NCBI GenBank assembly: GCA_024138025.1
Contig: JAMXBD010002477.1
Location: 62,001 to 126,000, forward strand
From: Combretum micranthum
Taxonomy: Eukaryota; Streptophyta; Magnoliopsida; Myrtales; Combretaceae
Direction: 5' to 3'
Length of the DNA: 64,000 bases
Below are positions 20,941 to 32,980 of this stretch, in pieces. The notes beneath the pieces were generated by a model, which saw only the letters and a program-made list of their open reading frames with translations, was not told the DNA's origin and searched no databases. Both the position numbers and the translations under genes were made by a program. Numbering within the stretch: position 1 is the first letter of the stretch; each line of letters opens with the position of its first letter.

Positions 20941-22953
20941 TATCTACACACATTTGCATCGGTGAACAAGATTGCATTTTCATGCGCTCGAGCCATTCTT
21001 TTGACGGGCTGCGCTGCATTACACTCGGCATATTGTCCCTCGGAAATTTGCGCAAGTGCAGTTGCTGCTGCAAGCTTCGCCTTTTCATCAAAACCAAGTA
21101 GATCAAAGAAATTTCTAAAATTAGAAGTTTTCAAAAGTGCCGCAGCAATGGGAGCACAATTATTTTCCTCAACTTCATGTTGTTTTCCTTTCGCGTTACT
21201 TGCCTCGGCAAGTGGTGCATCATTGGCTTCTACTGTGGCAGGATCATGAATAACGACGTTAACGGCACCACGCTGATTATTATGGGTTGGAAGTGGATTG
21301 TTCCTAACGTCGTTATTTTCGATAACAAGCTCTCCATTCTGCACTCTTTCATTGAAAATCCTTTCAAAGTAAAACAATCCCTAGTAGGATGCCCACAATT
21401 CTGTGGAACCTACAAAATTTAGGATCATTCTTCTCCTCCTGAGTTGGTAAACGCTCTACCCTTGGGAGTTTGAGATTTCCATCTCTCAACCATTGATCTA
21501 GCATAGCGTGCACCTTTTCCATTGAGCAAGGATATATTAGCACTTCCTTTGTTCTCTCACGTCCAGACTTTTCAACTCTTCGTTTCTTCTCATCTTTGAG
21601 ATCCTCACTTTGAGTTGCATTCTGACGGTCCTCTTTTGTTAAACTTCACATTTCCTCCTCTTTGTCGCGTGACAGAATTATTAGTCCTTCGCGCATTCTC
21701 AACCAAAGTGGAGAATGAGGCTAAAGAGAGATTTTCCAGATGTACCACATATTCGGTGAACATGCCTTGGATGCAAATTTTCACCAATTCTCTTTCGTCA
21801 CATATGTCTTAGATGTCTAGTGAACGTTCCCTGAAACGCTCAATATAATCCATCAAGTCTTCCTTGGGCTTCTGGCTAATCCGTCCCATAGCGGTCAAGG
21901 TCACTCGTTCCTGTGTGGACAAGAACTTCTCTAGGAACATCTTGCACATGGTTGCCCATGAATCTACTGATCCAGGGCGAAGGTTGATGTACCATGTGTG
22001 CGCTTTCTCTGTAAGGGACTTAGAAAATTCTTTCAACTTTAGATCATCATCAAATCCACAAACCTTTAGTGTTTCAATGAACTTTAACAAATGTTCCTTA
22101 GCGTTTCCTTTCTTACCATTGAATAGCATGAATTTGGGACTCACATAGTCTTGAGGATATAGCTTAGCAGCAATACATTGATTGTATGGGAGCTTGAGAT
22201 CCAATACTCCCACATCAGACTTAGCTTGTATTTCCCTCAAGTACATGTCTAGATCTTCTTTCGTGACGAAGGTAACTTTAGGAGTTGAAGTAGTAACTTC
22301 AACTGGTGTAGCTGGAGTAACAGTCTGGAGTGGAATTATATTTGGTTGAGCAGCAGGTCCACCAATGACAATTTGTGGCGTAGTCTGTGAGGATGAAGAT
22401 CCTCCGGGTTGAACATGTACTGTAGGCTGGGAGGTTGAGGGTCCCCCTAGCTGAATTCCTGTGTTCACTACCTGAGGTACAGGCAATTGTGTAACTATAG
22501 GCTTCAACGGAGGGGCTTGCTCCCTAATTCCAATAGTGTCATGTTTAGGAGTAGGAAGAGGATCAACAGGTTGAGGTACTTGAAGAGCTTGTGAAGTTTG
22601 AGGAGCTTGAGGCGCTTAAGGTGCCTGAGAAGCACGTTGCTGCGCGACAATGGCAGGGTTGACGAAGTCGCGCCTTGTTGCGCGGCAGCAATAGCGGCTA
22701 TACCAGGTAGGTATTGAGCAAACATCGCCATGAATTGTTGAAATTGTCTTGTAGACTCTTGTATTGACTGGTTGACTTGTACGGTATTTTCTTGTACAGC
22801 GCGCAAGATCGCAGCGTTGTCAGGTTGAGCACCAGTAAGTTGGTTAACATCTTCGAGTGCTGGCATGTCATGCTCAGCAACCTCAAGATTAGTATCAGTT
22901 TCTTGAGTCACACCCTCAGTGGGATCAGTAGGTCTTTTTCTTGGAGGTGCCAT
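20941..22953 (-). pseudogene. Tat gag
   Basis: The preferred start is ATG at 22953 (MAPPRKRPTDP), just inside the PBS. The apparent longer open frame upstream runs into the PBS and LTR. The N-terminal part is rich in Gln, Ala and Pro. The retrotransposon gag core shows HTWYINLRPGSVDSWATM and FLEKFLSTQERVTL (about 22000-21890). A zinc-finger-like CRFHR...CGHPTRDC lies near 21415-21375. Lesions: a frameshift near 22650 with a stop at about 22617, an in-frame stop at 21809, and a base loss in the zinc finger. Tail sequence continues open to about 20940 toward protease. Confidence 0.87.
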
Positions 22954-22974
22954 CACACAAGTATTGATTTCCCT

Positions 22975-22993
22975 ATCCCCAGTGGAGTCGCCA
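22975..22993 (-). promoter_or_regulatory. Primer binding site of the Tat element
   Basis: On the minus strand TGGCGACTCCACTGGGGAT follows the 5' LTR after a short A/T spacer. A PBS of this form is used by Ogre/Tat-type elements, where it is attributed to an arginine tRNA. The tRNA identity is from general knowledge and was not checked. Confidence 0.75.
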
Positions 22994-22997
22994 AAAA

Positions 22998-23636
22998 TGT
23001 GTGGGTATAATTCCGGGTGCAACGATCACGAGCGTGCCGCGTGACTATCGCGCTACACGTGATCTAGGGAAACAACACGTGCAAAGATGATCAGGAAGTA
23101 ATCGTATAGGAGGAGGAGTAGGTAATCTCAATAGGCTCTAACACACGTGTGACAGGTGAGGGAGCTGAAGAGCATTAACCTCACTGAGTACTATGGATTC
23201 GTGTATGTTCTTGAATAAATTAAGTGATTGATTACTAGGGTAGAAATCGGCAGCACGACGGCGTTTGTCCAAGATTTCACCTATCCAAATGAGGTAAGGA
23301 CTAAGGTATTTATAGAGAATCAGCTGTCGATGTCGTCCGTCAGATGAGAAACGACCAACGGCCAGGATGACCCTCTCATTATGGATATGGATGGGCTCCT
23401 TATGGACCCAGCCCATTGAGGCCTTCATTGTAATGTGTGTGAGCCAATTTGAGAAAGGTTAGAATTGGGCAAGCCAATTCCAACGGGCCCTCCTCCAAGC
23501 CTTCCATGCCAATTCTCCCATGATCATCCCAATCGGTCTGGACATAACTCCTTGAGCCCTGTCACATTAGCCTATAGAATTAAACCCATATAAAGATTAA
23601 GCTAGAGGTCTTTATGACAAGATCAATACATCTACA
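22998..23636 (-). repeat. 5' LTR of the Tat element
   Basis: A 639-bp LTR, TGTAGATG...CCCACACA on the minus strand, followed on the plus strand by the target duplication TATAC (23637-23641). It drives transcription toward lower coordinates. Confidence 0.93.
23307..23314 (-). promoter_or_regulatory. TATA box of the Tat 5' LTR
   Basis: TATAAATA on the minus strand, about 320 bases from the LTR start. The same box is at 2427-2434 in the other LTR. Its orientation agrees with gag-pol. Confidence 0.6.
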
Positions 23637-23641
23637 TATAC

Positions 23642-26600
23642 ATATTGAAATTTATATCCCATTTTTATCAACATTTTGATCATTTTAAAAAGAACAGTGA
23701 ATTCGATAGCTTTGGGTAGAGATTCAATGGAACCATATGTACCTATGTAATAGAAGATGTTAAGACACAGTGTTGAATGCCCACGATATGAATATGGTAA
23801 ACCCCCACCTCATTTTTCTTTTCTTTTTTTTTTTTTTTTTTTTCCATTGGAAAGCTGATTAGAAGTTAAATACTTATCTAGGTTCCCAAAAATTACTCAT
23901 ATAAGTTTCAATCTTTTGGGGTTTTGATACAAACCCCCTTATGGTGATTATGGTGATATATAAAATCATACTTGGAGTGAAGGTGGATCTTACTTGATTA
24001 AATGATACTAATGTAAAAATGAAGTGACAAATTTGTTGTTGTGAAGACGTGGATGTTGGTTGAATTAAAATTGTTTAAAACTCTGCTTATTTTGTTGTAT
24101 TATGTTTATGCTTTATAATGATGTTTCTGTGTTTGCAAACATACTGAAATAAAAATAAATTTGGTATTTTTATTTTTTTTTAAGCAAATAGACTTAAATT
24201 TTATCATAACTATAACTTTGTCTTGATCAATATATTGGATAAATAGTAAAAACTTTGACAAGTTGTTTAGAAATTCATATCATAATTTTAATATTACTTC
24301 GAAACGTGCATAGGATCTATATAATATCATATACCGCATATGTTGTATAAAATATATGTTTTAGTTTCAAAATCTGGAAACCGATGCCTTTAAGATAAAA
24401 CATATAGAAACTTATATCCTATCCATCTTATATTTGGTGACTCTATATTAAAATAGTATATATTTTATGATATATCTGTCTATCTATAATACTAAGGATG
24501 ATGTTTTCTCCGAAACTAACGGAGTGTTAATTGCAATTATTAGATCCCACCAATATTTTATTAGCTTATGTAAAGAGGGTTCCGCTTATGATGGAAATGG
24601 AAGGTGTGAAGTAAAACTCAAAATCAAATTGCGGCTATTGACTCATCACCAATAAATATAATAAATTTTGCAAAGAAAAAGGGAGAAGTTTGAAACTTGA
24701 GAGTGTCCACACCCATCTTCTCGACAAGGATCGAAATTATTGCTGACTTTACGTATTAGGTCGTTTGTTTTACCAATAATATTATTTTCTGATTTTATGG
24801 TATATACCATTTATCTTATCGTTGGTTAAATAAAGGTAAAAGTAAAAGTACCATAATGATCGAAATGGGTGTAAGATAAACATACGAGGTATCACTGAAA
24901 GATACATCAGAAATATCGAGATCATATTTCAGAGAAAAAAATATTAAATTTAGGATCTCAATCATGTACAAAAATTTAAATTGATACATGAATTTTAAAA
25001 TAATTAATTTAACACCTAATCAAAATTTCTTTTAACTATTTTTTATCTCATCAATACTCTTTGCTATATTTTTTGACATGGAAGGAGCAAACTATCAATA
25101 TTAAATAGTGCTAGAAGTATTAATAAAATTTAATAATATATTGCTTTTTTTTTCTTTCACGTTTGTTAACCGAGCAAATTTTGTTATTGAGGTAGTAAAA
25201 ATAACTATAAAAATTTGATTAGACGTTAAGTTGATCATTTTAAAGTCTAATTAAGTATTAAATTAAATTTCCTTATAAAATTCAGTACCAAATTCCATGC
25301 CTACCCTATTTAAAAAGAGAACCATAATAACATATTAATAATACACAATAAAACACAGAATAAAACATCCAATACCATAACTCTATTCCTATATATCTGG
25401 AGAAGTTTTGGCGTGTAGCGTGGGGATTTTCTTCCAAAATAGTCAATATCATCTAGAACTAAGTTCTCTCCTTTCATTGCTGGCTTTTAAAGCATTCTAT
25501 AGTGGTTCACCGACTAGTGGTGATGAAAAGGATGACTCATGGGTTATATAAGCATCTCAACAGGATGGATAGACATGGAGCAGTGTGGATGCAAAAGATT
25601 ACGGTCGTTGTGCATATCTTTCGATGATATATGATACGGTTATCTTGTCGAATAAGTTACCTGTTGACCTGTGGAAAGCGGAGTTTCAGTTTTCCTTTTT
25701 CTTCTTCAGTATAGATGGGCCTCCCCAAGTCAAAGCCATCATGCCAAAGCTGAAAGCCCTACTCTTCGGATATGTCCTTGGATTTATTATTCACAACGTT
25801 AACAAACCCACATTGGAGAATAACATAGCTAATATAAATGGAGAGGATCTATTTTCAGAAAGGAATTATTTTATTTCATATCATGATGATTATCAAAGGA
25901 AACTTTAACAAGGTGTTTAACTATTGATAAACATATATATTTAGAGATAAATTTACGGAGTGAAATTACACGAAAATAAAAGAATCAATCCAAATCCTTT
26001 TAATCTCTCATGATAATTGAAATATGGATTTCCTATGTGTTTGCTAATTCAAAGAATATCCACATAAATATACATCAAGATTTGCAATTTCACTAGCAAC
26101 ATGAATTTTGGAAAAGAGAAAAAGGAGACACAACTCTCAATAATATCATAAATTAACCAAAACTCAATATTCGCCCTAAGATGTATAATTTATACCAAAA
26201 ATTTAAACTTTTCCACAAAAAGAAAATTACTTGAAAATCCCTTAGACATAATATAAATAAAGAAACAAGAAAAACACCACAAAACAATATTGAAAATAAA
26301 AACTTCTATTAAAAGTTATTATAATTTCAAAACTTTACAAAATTAAAACAAAAATTTTGACAGTTCAAATGAAGGAATTTGCTTGAAAAATAGTGTACAT
26401 TACATGCAAAGTTGGTCAATTTTATCTATTGGTCCATATCCCATTAAATTAGATATGAGAACAAAAAATTCCAAAATTGTCAAAATTATGAAATTGCCAT
26501 TGGTTAATCTCTTTCCCACTTTTGCATAAAAGAATTTGCCATCTCTTCCACCAAATCCTGAATCATCAACCAAGATAATTCATATTCTTTTTTTTTTCCA

Positions 26601-26951
26601 ATCAAAATAGGCAAATTTCAACTAAGGTGATCCAATTTGTTTCATCATTTTTGTTATTATTGTAAAAGGTATTTTAAGATAGTACATTTTGTGATGATGG
26701 AATCAATGACCCAAGTAGAGGAATACCTATCACACGTAGATGTCTCTTTAGGTAGGGTTTGACCCATTAAGCGAACTCGTGGACCTGGCAGGTCCTTAAG
26801 AGTCTCTTATAAATAAATAAATAAATAAGAAATTAGAAGAAAAAATTAATTTACTCATTAAAAGGGATGGATCAGAACCATCTTAACCCATCTCGGGACC
26901 CATCTCACTCCCTACACTAGGCCATTATGAATCTAAAAAATTTAGACCTAG
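23642..26951. other. AT-rich intergenic DNA, one unassigned open frame
   Basis: No recognised gene or well-bounded element. A T-run lies at about 23823-23843. An open frame of 107 codons at 25585-25908 (plus; starts MDAKDYGRCAYLS, contains LPVDLWKAEFQFS and KALLFGYVLGFII) shows no family motif I know. It has no evident splice sites or promoter, so I do not call it a gene. A short (AAAT)n run lies at about 26810-26827. Confidence 0.5.
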
Positions 26952-29900
26952 TGTCACGCCCCAAAGGGTACCCTAAATATGACAGTCCACCACATACGAT
27001 ATTAAAACTTAAGAATAACTACCTTAGTCATGCGAAAGTCTCGATATCATATGTAAAACACACAATAGGGTAATAGAGGACACCAGTGGGAAGGGTAGTT
27101 TGAGCGAGTAATGTAAATCATGCAAGAATCTAGATAAATATTAACCCACATAATATAATTCATAAGTTCATTATAAAAGCCTTAAGGACGTTCTCCTGCT
27201 AAAACCTTCAAGGATCAAATCATAAATTTTAAGTCTTTACAATAAAACTTAAATAACTTCACCAAAATATTTTAAAGGAAAGTCGATCTAGTTCCATGAT
27301 TGGATTTCCCCCAAAAGCTCTCAAAAGATGGCTTACGCAGATAAACGGAGATCATGGGTATAAAAGCAAATGTTGCTTATACAAAAATCAATAGGGGTAT
27401 AAATGTTACTAGCTTAGTGAGAACATTCCTAGTTTACCATACTCGAAACAAAAGATATCAAATAAGTTTCATTATTTAAGCAAGTTAGATGCAACAAACA
27501 CATGAGCATACAAGATATGTTAATGAATTTACGCCCTTCATTTGGGGTTGGGTCTACTGGTCAATTATAACCAACAAATGAATTTTATAGTTCTTACCGG
27601 TTACTACTCACCACAAAAAACATATAGATCTTACCAGCTACTACTTGCCACATGCAGATACCACCGGTTATGCCAACCACCACTATCATATACTTGTCCC
27701 ACCAAATGTACAATAGTGAATGCAATGTGACGATCCGTGAAGTGCATGATTCAATTTTATTAAGATTCTAGCATTTAGTTGCATTATTTTAAGGGTGATC
27801 ATACAATTTTCAGATACTGCAACACGATAGTAAAGCATATAATTTATTATAGACAATTCAAGACTCTATATGCTTAACATGAATTCACCAATCATTCTGA
27901 ATCATATGCACTTTTCTATTTTATCTTTTTCCTATTTCTAATACTATTAAACTACAAGCACATGCATGAGTATGAAAAATAGAGAAAGTAAACTCACTTG
28001 GCCATGACTTGATGATAGCTCTCCTAGTCAAAGTAGTTTTCGAGATAGTACGTCTCATCCTCCTCGGTTCCTAGGTAAAAGAAATCCCAAAATGAGTCTT
28101 TCATAGAACTTCTACTTACATTTTCTAGTTCTATCTTCTATTTGAGGCGAAATTCAGATTTGTGGATATTCATAGTAAAATGACCATAACTTGCTCATTT
28201 TAATTCGGAATTTCACCTATTATATGTCGTTTTCTACATAATCGAAAAGATCTATATATTTCTAAGGTTATTTTTATCATAAAAAGTCATTTGGGTACGA
28301 AATGGTTCGGTACTGAATCACCACAAATTTTCTAGCCCTTGATAACACAATTTTCTAAACTTTTCTTCACAAAAAAATCTTTAAGAAAAAATATAGATAT
28401 GTATATAGTTGGAAAAATCTTTTTGATACATAAATAGACTCATATTTTATGCATGATACTATTGGTGTTGTCTCAATAATTATTTCTCATAAAACAACTT
28501 CTCTTATGGGTTTGAGAAATTGAATTTTGACAAATTTTCTTTAAGTGGTTAGAATAGAAACTATGAATTCTTGGGTTATTATAAATAGGTGTTTTCTTTT
28601 TTATATTTTTATTTCCTAATTCATCAATGATAAATTAATTTTTCCAAAGAAAATTTGGTTCTTTAAGATGTCTACAAATTTTTATTTCTAGTGATGAAAA
28701 AATAGAGTTTTCAAGAATTTCGCTAAGTCATTGATAGTCTTTAATGTCTCAAGTTGTTATTCATGTATATTTTCTATTCATATTTATGTTCTTCTATTTC
28801 TTAGCAATAAATTTATCATTTTTAAAACTCATTTCCTTGGCCAATTGTATTTCTCTAAGTGGGTTTATAAACCAGTGAGTGGATTTTACCTTAACTTTGA
28901 AAACTTGTCTAGCTCTTGGTGTTCCTTATGAAGTTGATAAAAATTCTTATAAATAAGTTTTTATAAAAAATTTGTATAGTAAAGAATTAACAACATTAAA
29001 GTTTTAAACTAAAATCTTCATGTTACCATTTTGAAAAGAAAGTATGTATTTGTTAAGCTACATCCTTGAAGAAAAATCTTTGTTATTAATATTTAAAAAA
29101 TTCATGATGGACTTTTCTAAGTTTTTGAAAAGTTTTATTAAAAACAATCTCTAAGCCTTTGATGGAAATCCTTGCTAAGTGACAAAAATTCATTCTAAAA
29201 GAGAGTTTTAGTCTTATTTTTCTTTATTTAAGAAAAACTCCTCATCATTTTTTGAGACAATATCAATATGGTTATGCATGAACATGAATATATAGATATA
29301 AGAAAGTTAAAAATATCACATAATAAGATAGAAAAAGACATAAAGAGCATAATAATAAGGTTAAGTATTGGGAGCCTTAGTTTCATCAAGAACCTAGTTT
29401 TTAAAAGACAAAGAAAAGAAAAAGTATAATAAGGCAATAATAAGGCAAGAATACTAAAAGCATGTTAGTAAGAAGTTAGTGAGTATTTAAGCTCTAAGAA
29501 ATATATAGATATACATATACATAATAATATATATAAAGTAGGTTAGGAGTAATAATAACAACAATATCAATATAGCAACATAATAACAACATAATGGCAG
29601 TTTAGGTATAGACATGAACAAGAACAAAATATGAACATATTGTTGCTTCTATAACCTCATAGGTTTAAGGAAACATACACTATAATCATGTTAGGTTACA
29701 TGACATGAAGAATAACTACGAGCAGTTTTACCTAAGGTTATGTATTTGTCAAAAAAGAAGAGAGGTAGTTGTAGTAATATGTGGGTAGTAGTTTTGTGAA
29801 GAGAAGAGAGAATTTGGAATAGAAATTTAGAGAGGAATTTTGTAGAGATATTTTGGGAGAGTTTTTGTAAGGAAACAAAGTGTGTGAAAGAAATGGAGGG

Positions 29901-30577
29901 AGATGGGTATTTATAGTTGAAGATGTAAGGAAATTAGATGTAATTAAATAAAATAAAAAAGAAAAAAAAATAGACGTATGTATGTGGAGTGTGGCATCAG
30001 TCAACAAGAAAAGGGGGGAAATTTTTACTTATTTTGCATTTTTGTAATGAAAAGTGATTAAGATGTGAGATGTGAGTTATATAAAATTGTATTGAAAATG
30101 AAAAATGTAAGAAATATGTGCATAAGTAGTAAGAAAAAGTAGAGATAGGTGAATAGTAGACAAGAAAAATTAATATCGATAGTAAAGAAAATACACGCAA
30201 AAGTATAATATCTGATATTTTTAATTACTGAAAAATTATAAAACTGATATTTTTGGAATTCTTATATTATTATGAGTCTAACGGTGTCATCGGAATATTT
30301 TTACTATCCTGAGCTCCAGGATACGTTTTTTGAGAGCTGATCTTATTCAGGTTTGGACGAATTTAATTTTGACGAATATAATCTTTTTAGGCTTTCCGAT
30401 ATTATTACGAACTTATTCTACGACTATCTCAATTTTATTGTTATAGGGTTAAAAGCGCGAGATTGTTTGATCTAAAAACTAGGGTTTGTTATAGTTTTTG
30501 TTGACTTTTAGGATTTTCGGTTGACCCTTGATTTTAGGGTTTAAGCATAAACTTAGCATAAAATCTAAGGGTTTACA
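26952..30577 (-). repeat. Probable solo LTR of a large gypsy element (Del/Tekay-like)
   Basis: On the minus strand the stretch starts TGTAAACCCTTAG and ends GGGGCGTGACA, the ends typical of long chromovirus LTRs. A TATA box (TATAAATA, 29908-29915 on the minus strand) lies about 660 bases in. No PBS, PPT or protein-coding remnant adjoins, so it looks like a solo LTR of about 3.6 kb. The candidate target duplications CCTAG (26947-26951) and CTTGG (30578-30582) agree at only three of five bases. The end at 26952 has a clear relative at 62329. Open frames in 29.2-30.2 kb are low-complexity. Confidence 0.55.
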
Positions 30578-32977
30578 CTTGGAGCTGACCGTTGGGTCCT
30601 GATTCTTGCGAGGAGATGTCTACTCACATGTAAATAGTTTCGCATGTAAAGCATTGAGTGGCATTAATTAAGCCTTCTGATTACCAAAGAACAAGCAACT
30701 CATTTTCGCTTGTTTGACGGATCTAAATAATGAACAACTCCCAACAATAAACCAAAAGAATTTAGGTTGGATTTGGCATTCAAGTTGGACCTAATACAGT
30801 ACAATTAAGTACACGAACTAAACTTAGGTGAATTAAAATTGAACTGTGTTAGTGCCAACAATATTGCAAGCGATGGATATATGACCGAGTGATGCTATGA
30901 GGGGAATGTGGTATCAGATAATTACTGGTCTTGGTCAACTATTAGTGTATTAAAAAAATTGTTAATAAAAAATAAGAAAAAAATTCCCTTTTTAGAAAGA
31001 TGAAATCATTATCAGTAAAAATGAACATGCATTTTTCAGTTATTGAATCACTAATTATAGCTATAAAATTGAGCTTATTACAATCAAATTTAAAGATTGT
31101 AAAACTTTAATTATAAAAGTAGTTGAAAAACAATTGTGAAAATAATTTTGCATTGAATAGACCCATCAATAATAATGTTTTAACGAAAAAGACAAATGAT
31201 ATATTAATTTCATCCATTGTAATTAACCAAATAAAAGTAGAATATTTTTGTAATTAATTATATTTGGAGTTAGTCTAAATATCATAATGATCTTATAAAT
31301 TTTATATGTGGTGAATTAAATAAAATATTTAAATTTTAGAAAGTTAGTTCAAAGATTGGCAAAATTATGTTATCTAATATGAGATTGAACCTAACTAAAA
31401 GACTATTTAAGTATAAAAATCCTGGCGGAGCACAATGGAAGGAATGGAGAATCACATGTGATAACTATTTGACTGTACGTCCGAGAAGGCTTTAAGCAAC
31501 AAACGATTAAATTCAACAAAGATCGTAGCGCAATATTCGTGTGTAAGTATTGGCTGTAACCACATTGACAGCTTTAAAGAATCTTGCACGTCGTAAAGTA
31601 TGCATAAAGATAGTCCGATCACATTTCTTTCTTTCCATTTGTCAAACGGAAGTGCAGTGGTTGATAAATGAACTAGCAATAAATTAATGGCAAGAGCAAA
31701 CCCAAAAAATAGAAAAAGCAATAAATTAATAGGAATAATAGTCGGTCTTATAAAACATCACGATGAGGTTACTTCAGAGAATTTAGTGGATCCTCAGACG
31801 GAATATTAACAGAAATAGAAACCATTGATCCGCTGTTTTAGATTTCTGATTAATTTTAAAGGCAAGAGTGCAATAATTATTATACTTTATATATCCTCAG
31901 ACGGATATTTGTTTAATCTATAACTGATATCGGCACATTTTACGTGCTTAGTTCATGGGTCAAAAAAAAGGGGGAAAAAAAAAAAAAACCTTCTAAACTT
32001 TAATCTAGGAATTGACAAATAGCTCCCAACAATTATAAATATTTTATAAATTTTGATATCCATGCACAATAATCCAAAAAGTATGACAATATTACTAAAT
32101 TATTGATTTTATTGTTGTTGAAAGGCATATCTTGGCTATGGTTTTATAGACCCAACACTGATAAAGTGAGTCATCCATGACTTTCTTAAGGCCCATTGGA
32201 CACTCTAAGTTGTCTCGGCCTAATGATCTAGACCATCCATCAATCCGGAGTCCTTAGTGTACTTGTAGACCTAACCTTAGATATTCCCCCATCGGACCCT
32301 CTTGACCTAACCCTAGATATTCACCACATAGACGAAAAATATTATCCTGAAGTTGTATTCTTTGCTATGATGTTGCCACTATATGGTATAACTGTATGGA
32401 TGACTTCAATAATTTTAAAACATGAGACCATTTGGTTAAGGCGCTTTTCATAAGTATTGGGTCTTTTGAATATGATTAGAAAGATGACATATTTTCTAAA
32501 GTAGATGTTGTTTAGCAAGCAAATGTGAGTAACAATACTGAAATTAGTTTTCGCTATCTTTTTGAAGATGTACTTACAATAGAGGAGCAGGAACATAATA
32601 TAGTAGTAGAAGACAAGAAACAACATGGTTTCTTAAATGAACTACCAGTATAGATAGTGAAATAGTAGTGCAAGGTGATGATGATGATAAGTGCGATTGT
32701 GGACTCATTAAAGACTTTGATCACAGGGCTTTACTCCAATGCTTCATGAGAATTTTCATATGGAAGAACCAACAAGGATCAAGATCCTAAATTAAGGACA
32801 GAATACAAAGAGCATGTTGGTTCTTTGGCTTAAAACTTGATTTTTTTTTTTTTTTCTCATGGCCTACCACTTACATATCACACCTATTAGTATGGGCAGT
32901 TAGCAATATTCAACAGTTCCTTTGTCATTGTTGCCAATTTTAAAGCATCATAAAAGGGGGTTCATGGTTAGGACATC
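30578..32977. other. Intergenic DNA without recognised genes
   Basis: AT-rich sequence with no supported gene. An imperfect direct repeat near 32266-32330 (CTAACCTTAGATATTC / CTAACCCTAGATATTC) and an A-run at about 31974-31987 were noted. Confidence 0.5.
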
Positions 32978-32980
32978 AGC

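Larger units (their letters stand above)
2114..23636 (-). mobile_element. Ty3/gypsy Tat-type LTR retrotransposon carrying an antisense PMD gene, interrupted by a copia element
   Basis: The full element is on the minus strand: 5' LTR 22998-23636, PBS 22975-22993, gag, protease, RT, RNase H, extra RNase H, integrase (down to 9606), a long 3' region with a plus-strand cargo gene and tandem repeats, PPT 2766-2777, and 3' LTR 2114-2765. A perfect 5-bp target duplication TATAC flanks it (2109-2113 and 23637-23641). The second RNase H, placed between RT/RNase H and integrase, is the hallmark of the Tat lineage (Ogre, Retand). Without the nested copia the element is about 14.5 kb. All retroviral-type reading frames carry stops or frameshifts, so it is not autonomous now. 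Confidence 0.93.

Noticed and set aside
22953..23022. Gag start at 23022 instead of 22953
   Set aside because: The extra 23 codons run through the PBS and into the LTR. The ATG at 22953 begins the basic N-terminus expected after a short leader.
24465..24700. Possible Helitron 5' end (TCTATCTATAATACTAAG)
   Set aside because: Neither a CTRR end with hairpin nor a Rep/Hel remnant was found, and such AT-rich words arise by chance in this DNA.
29228..30200. Minus-strand open frames rich in Ser, Leu, Phe and Tyr
   Set aside because: They reflect purine-rich low-complexity DNA in the transcribed part of a large LTR and contain no domain.
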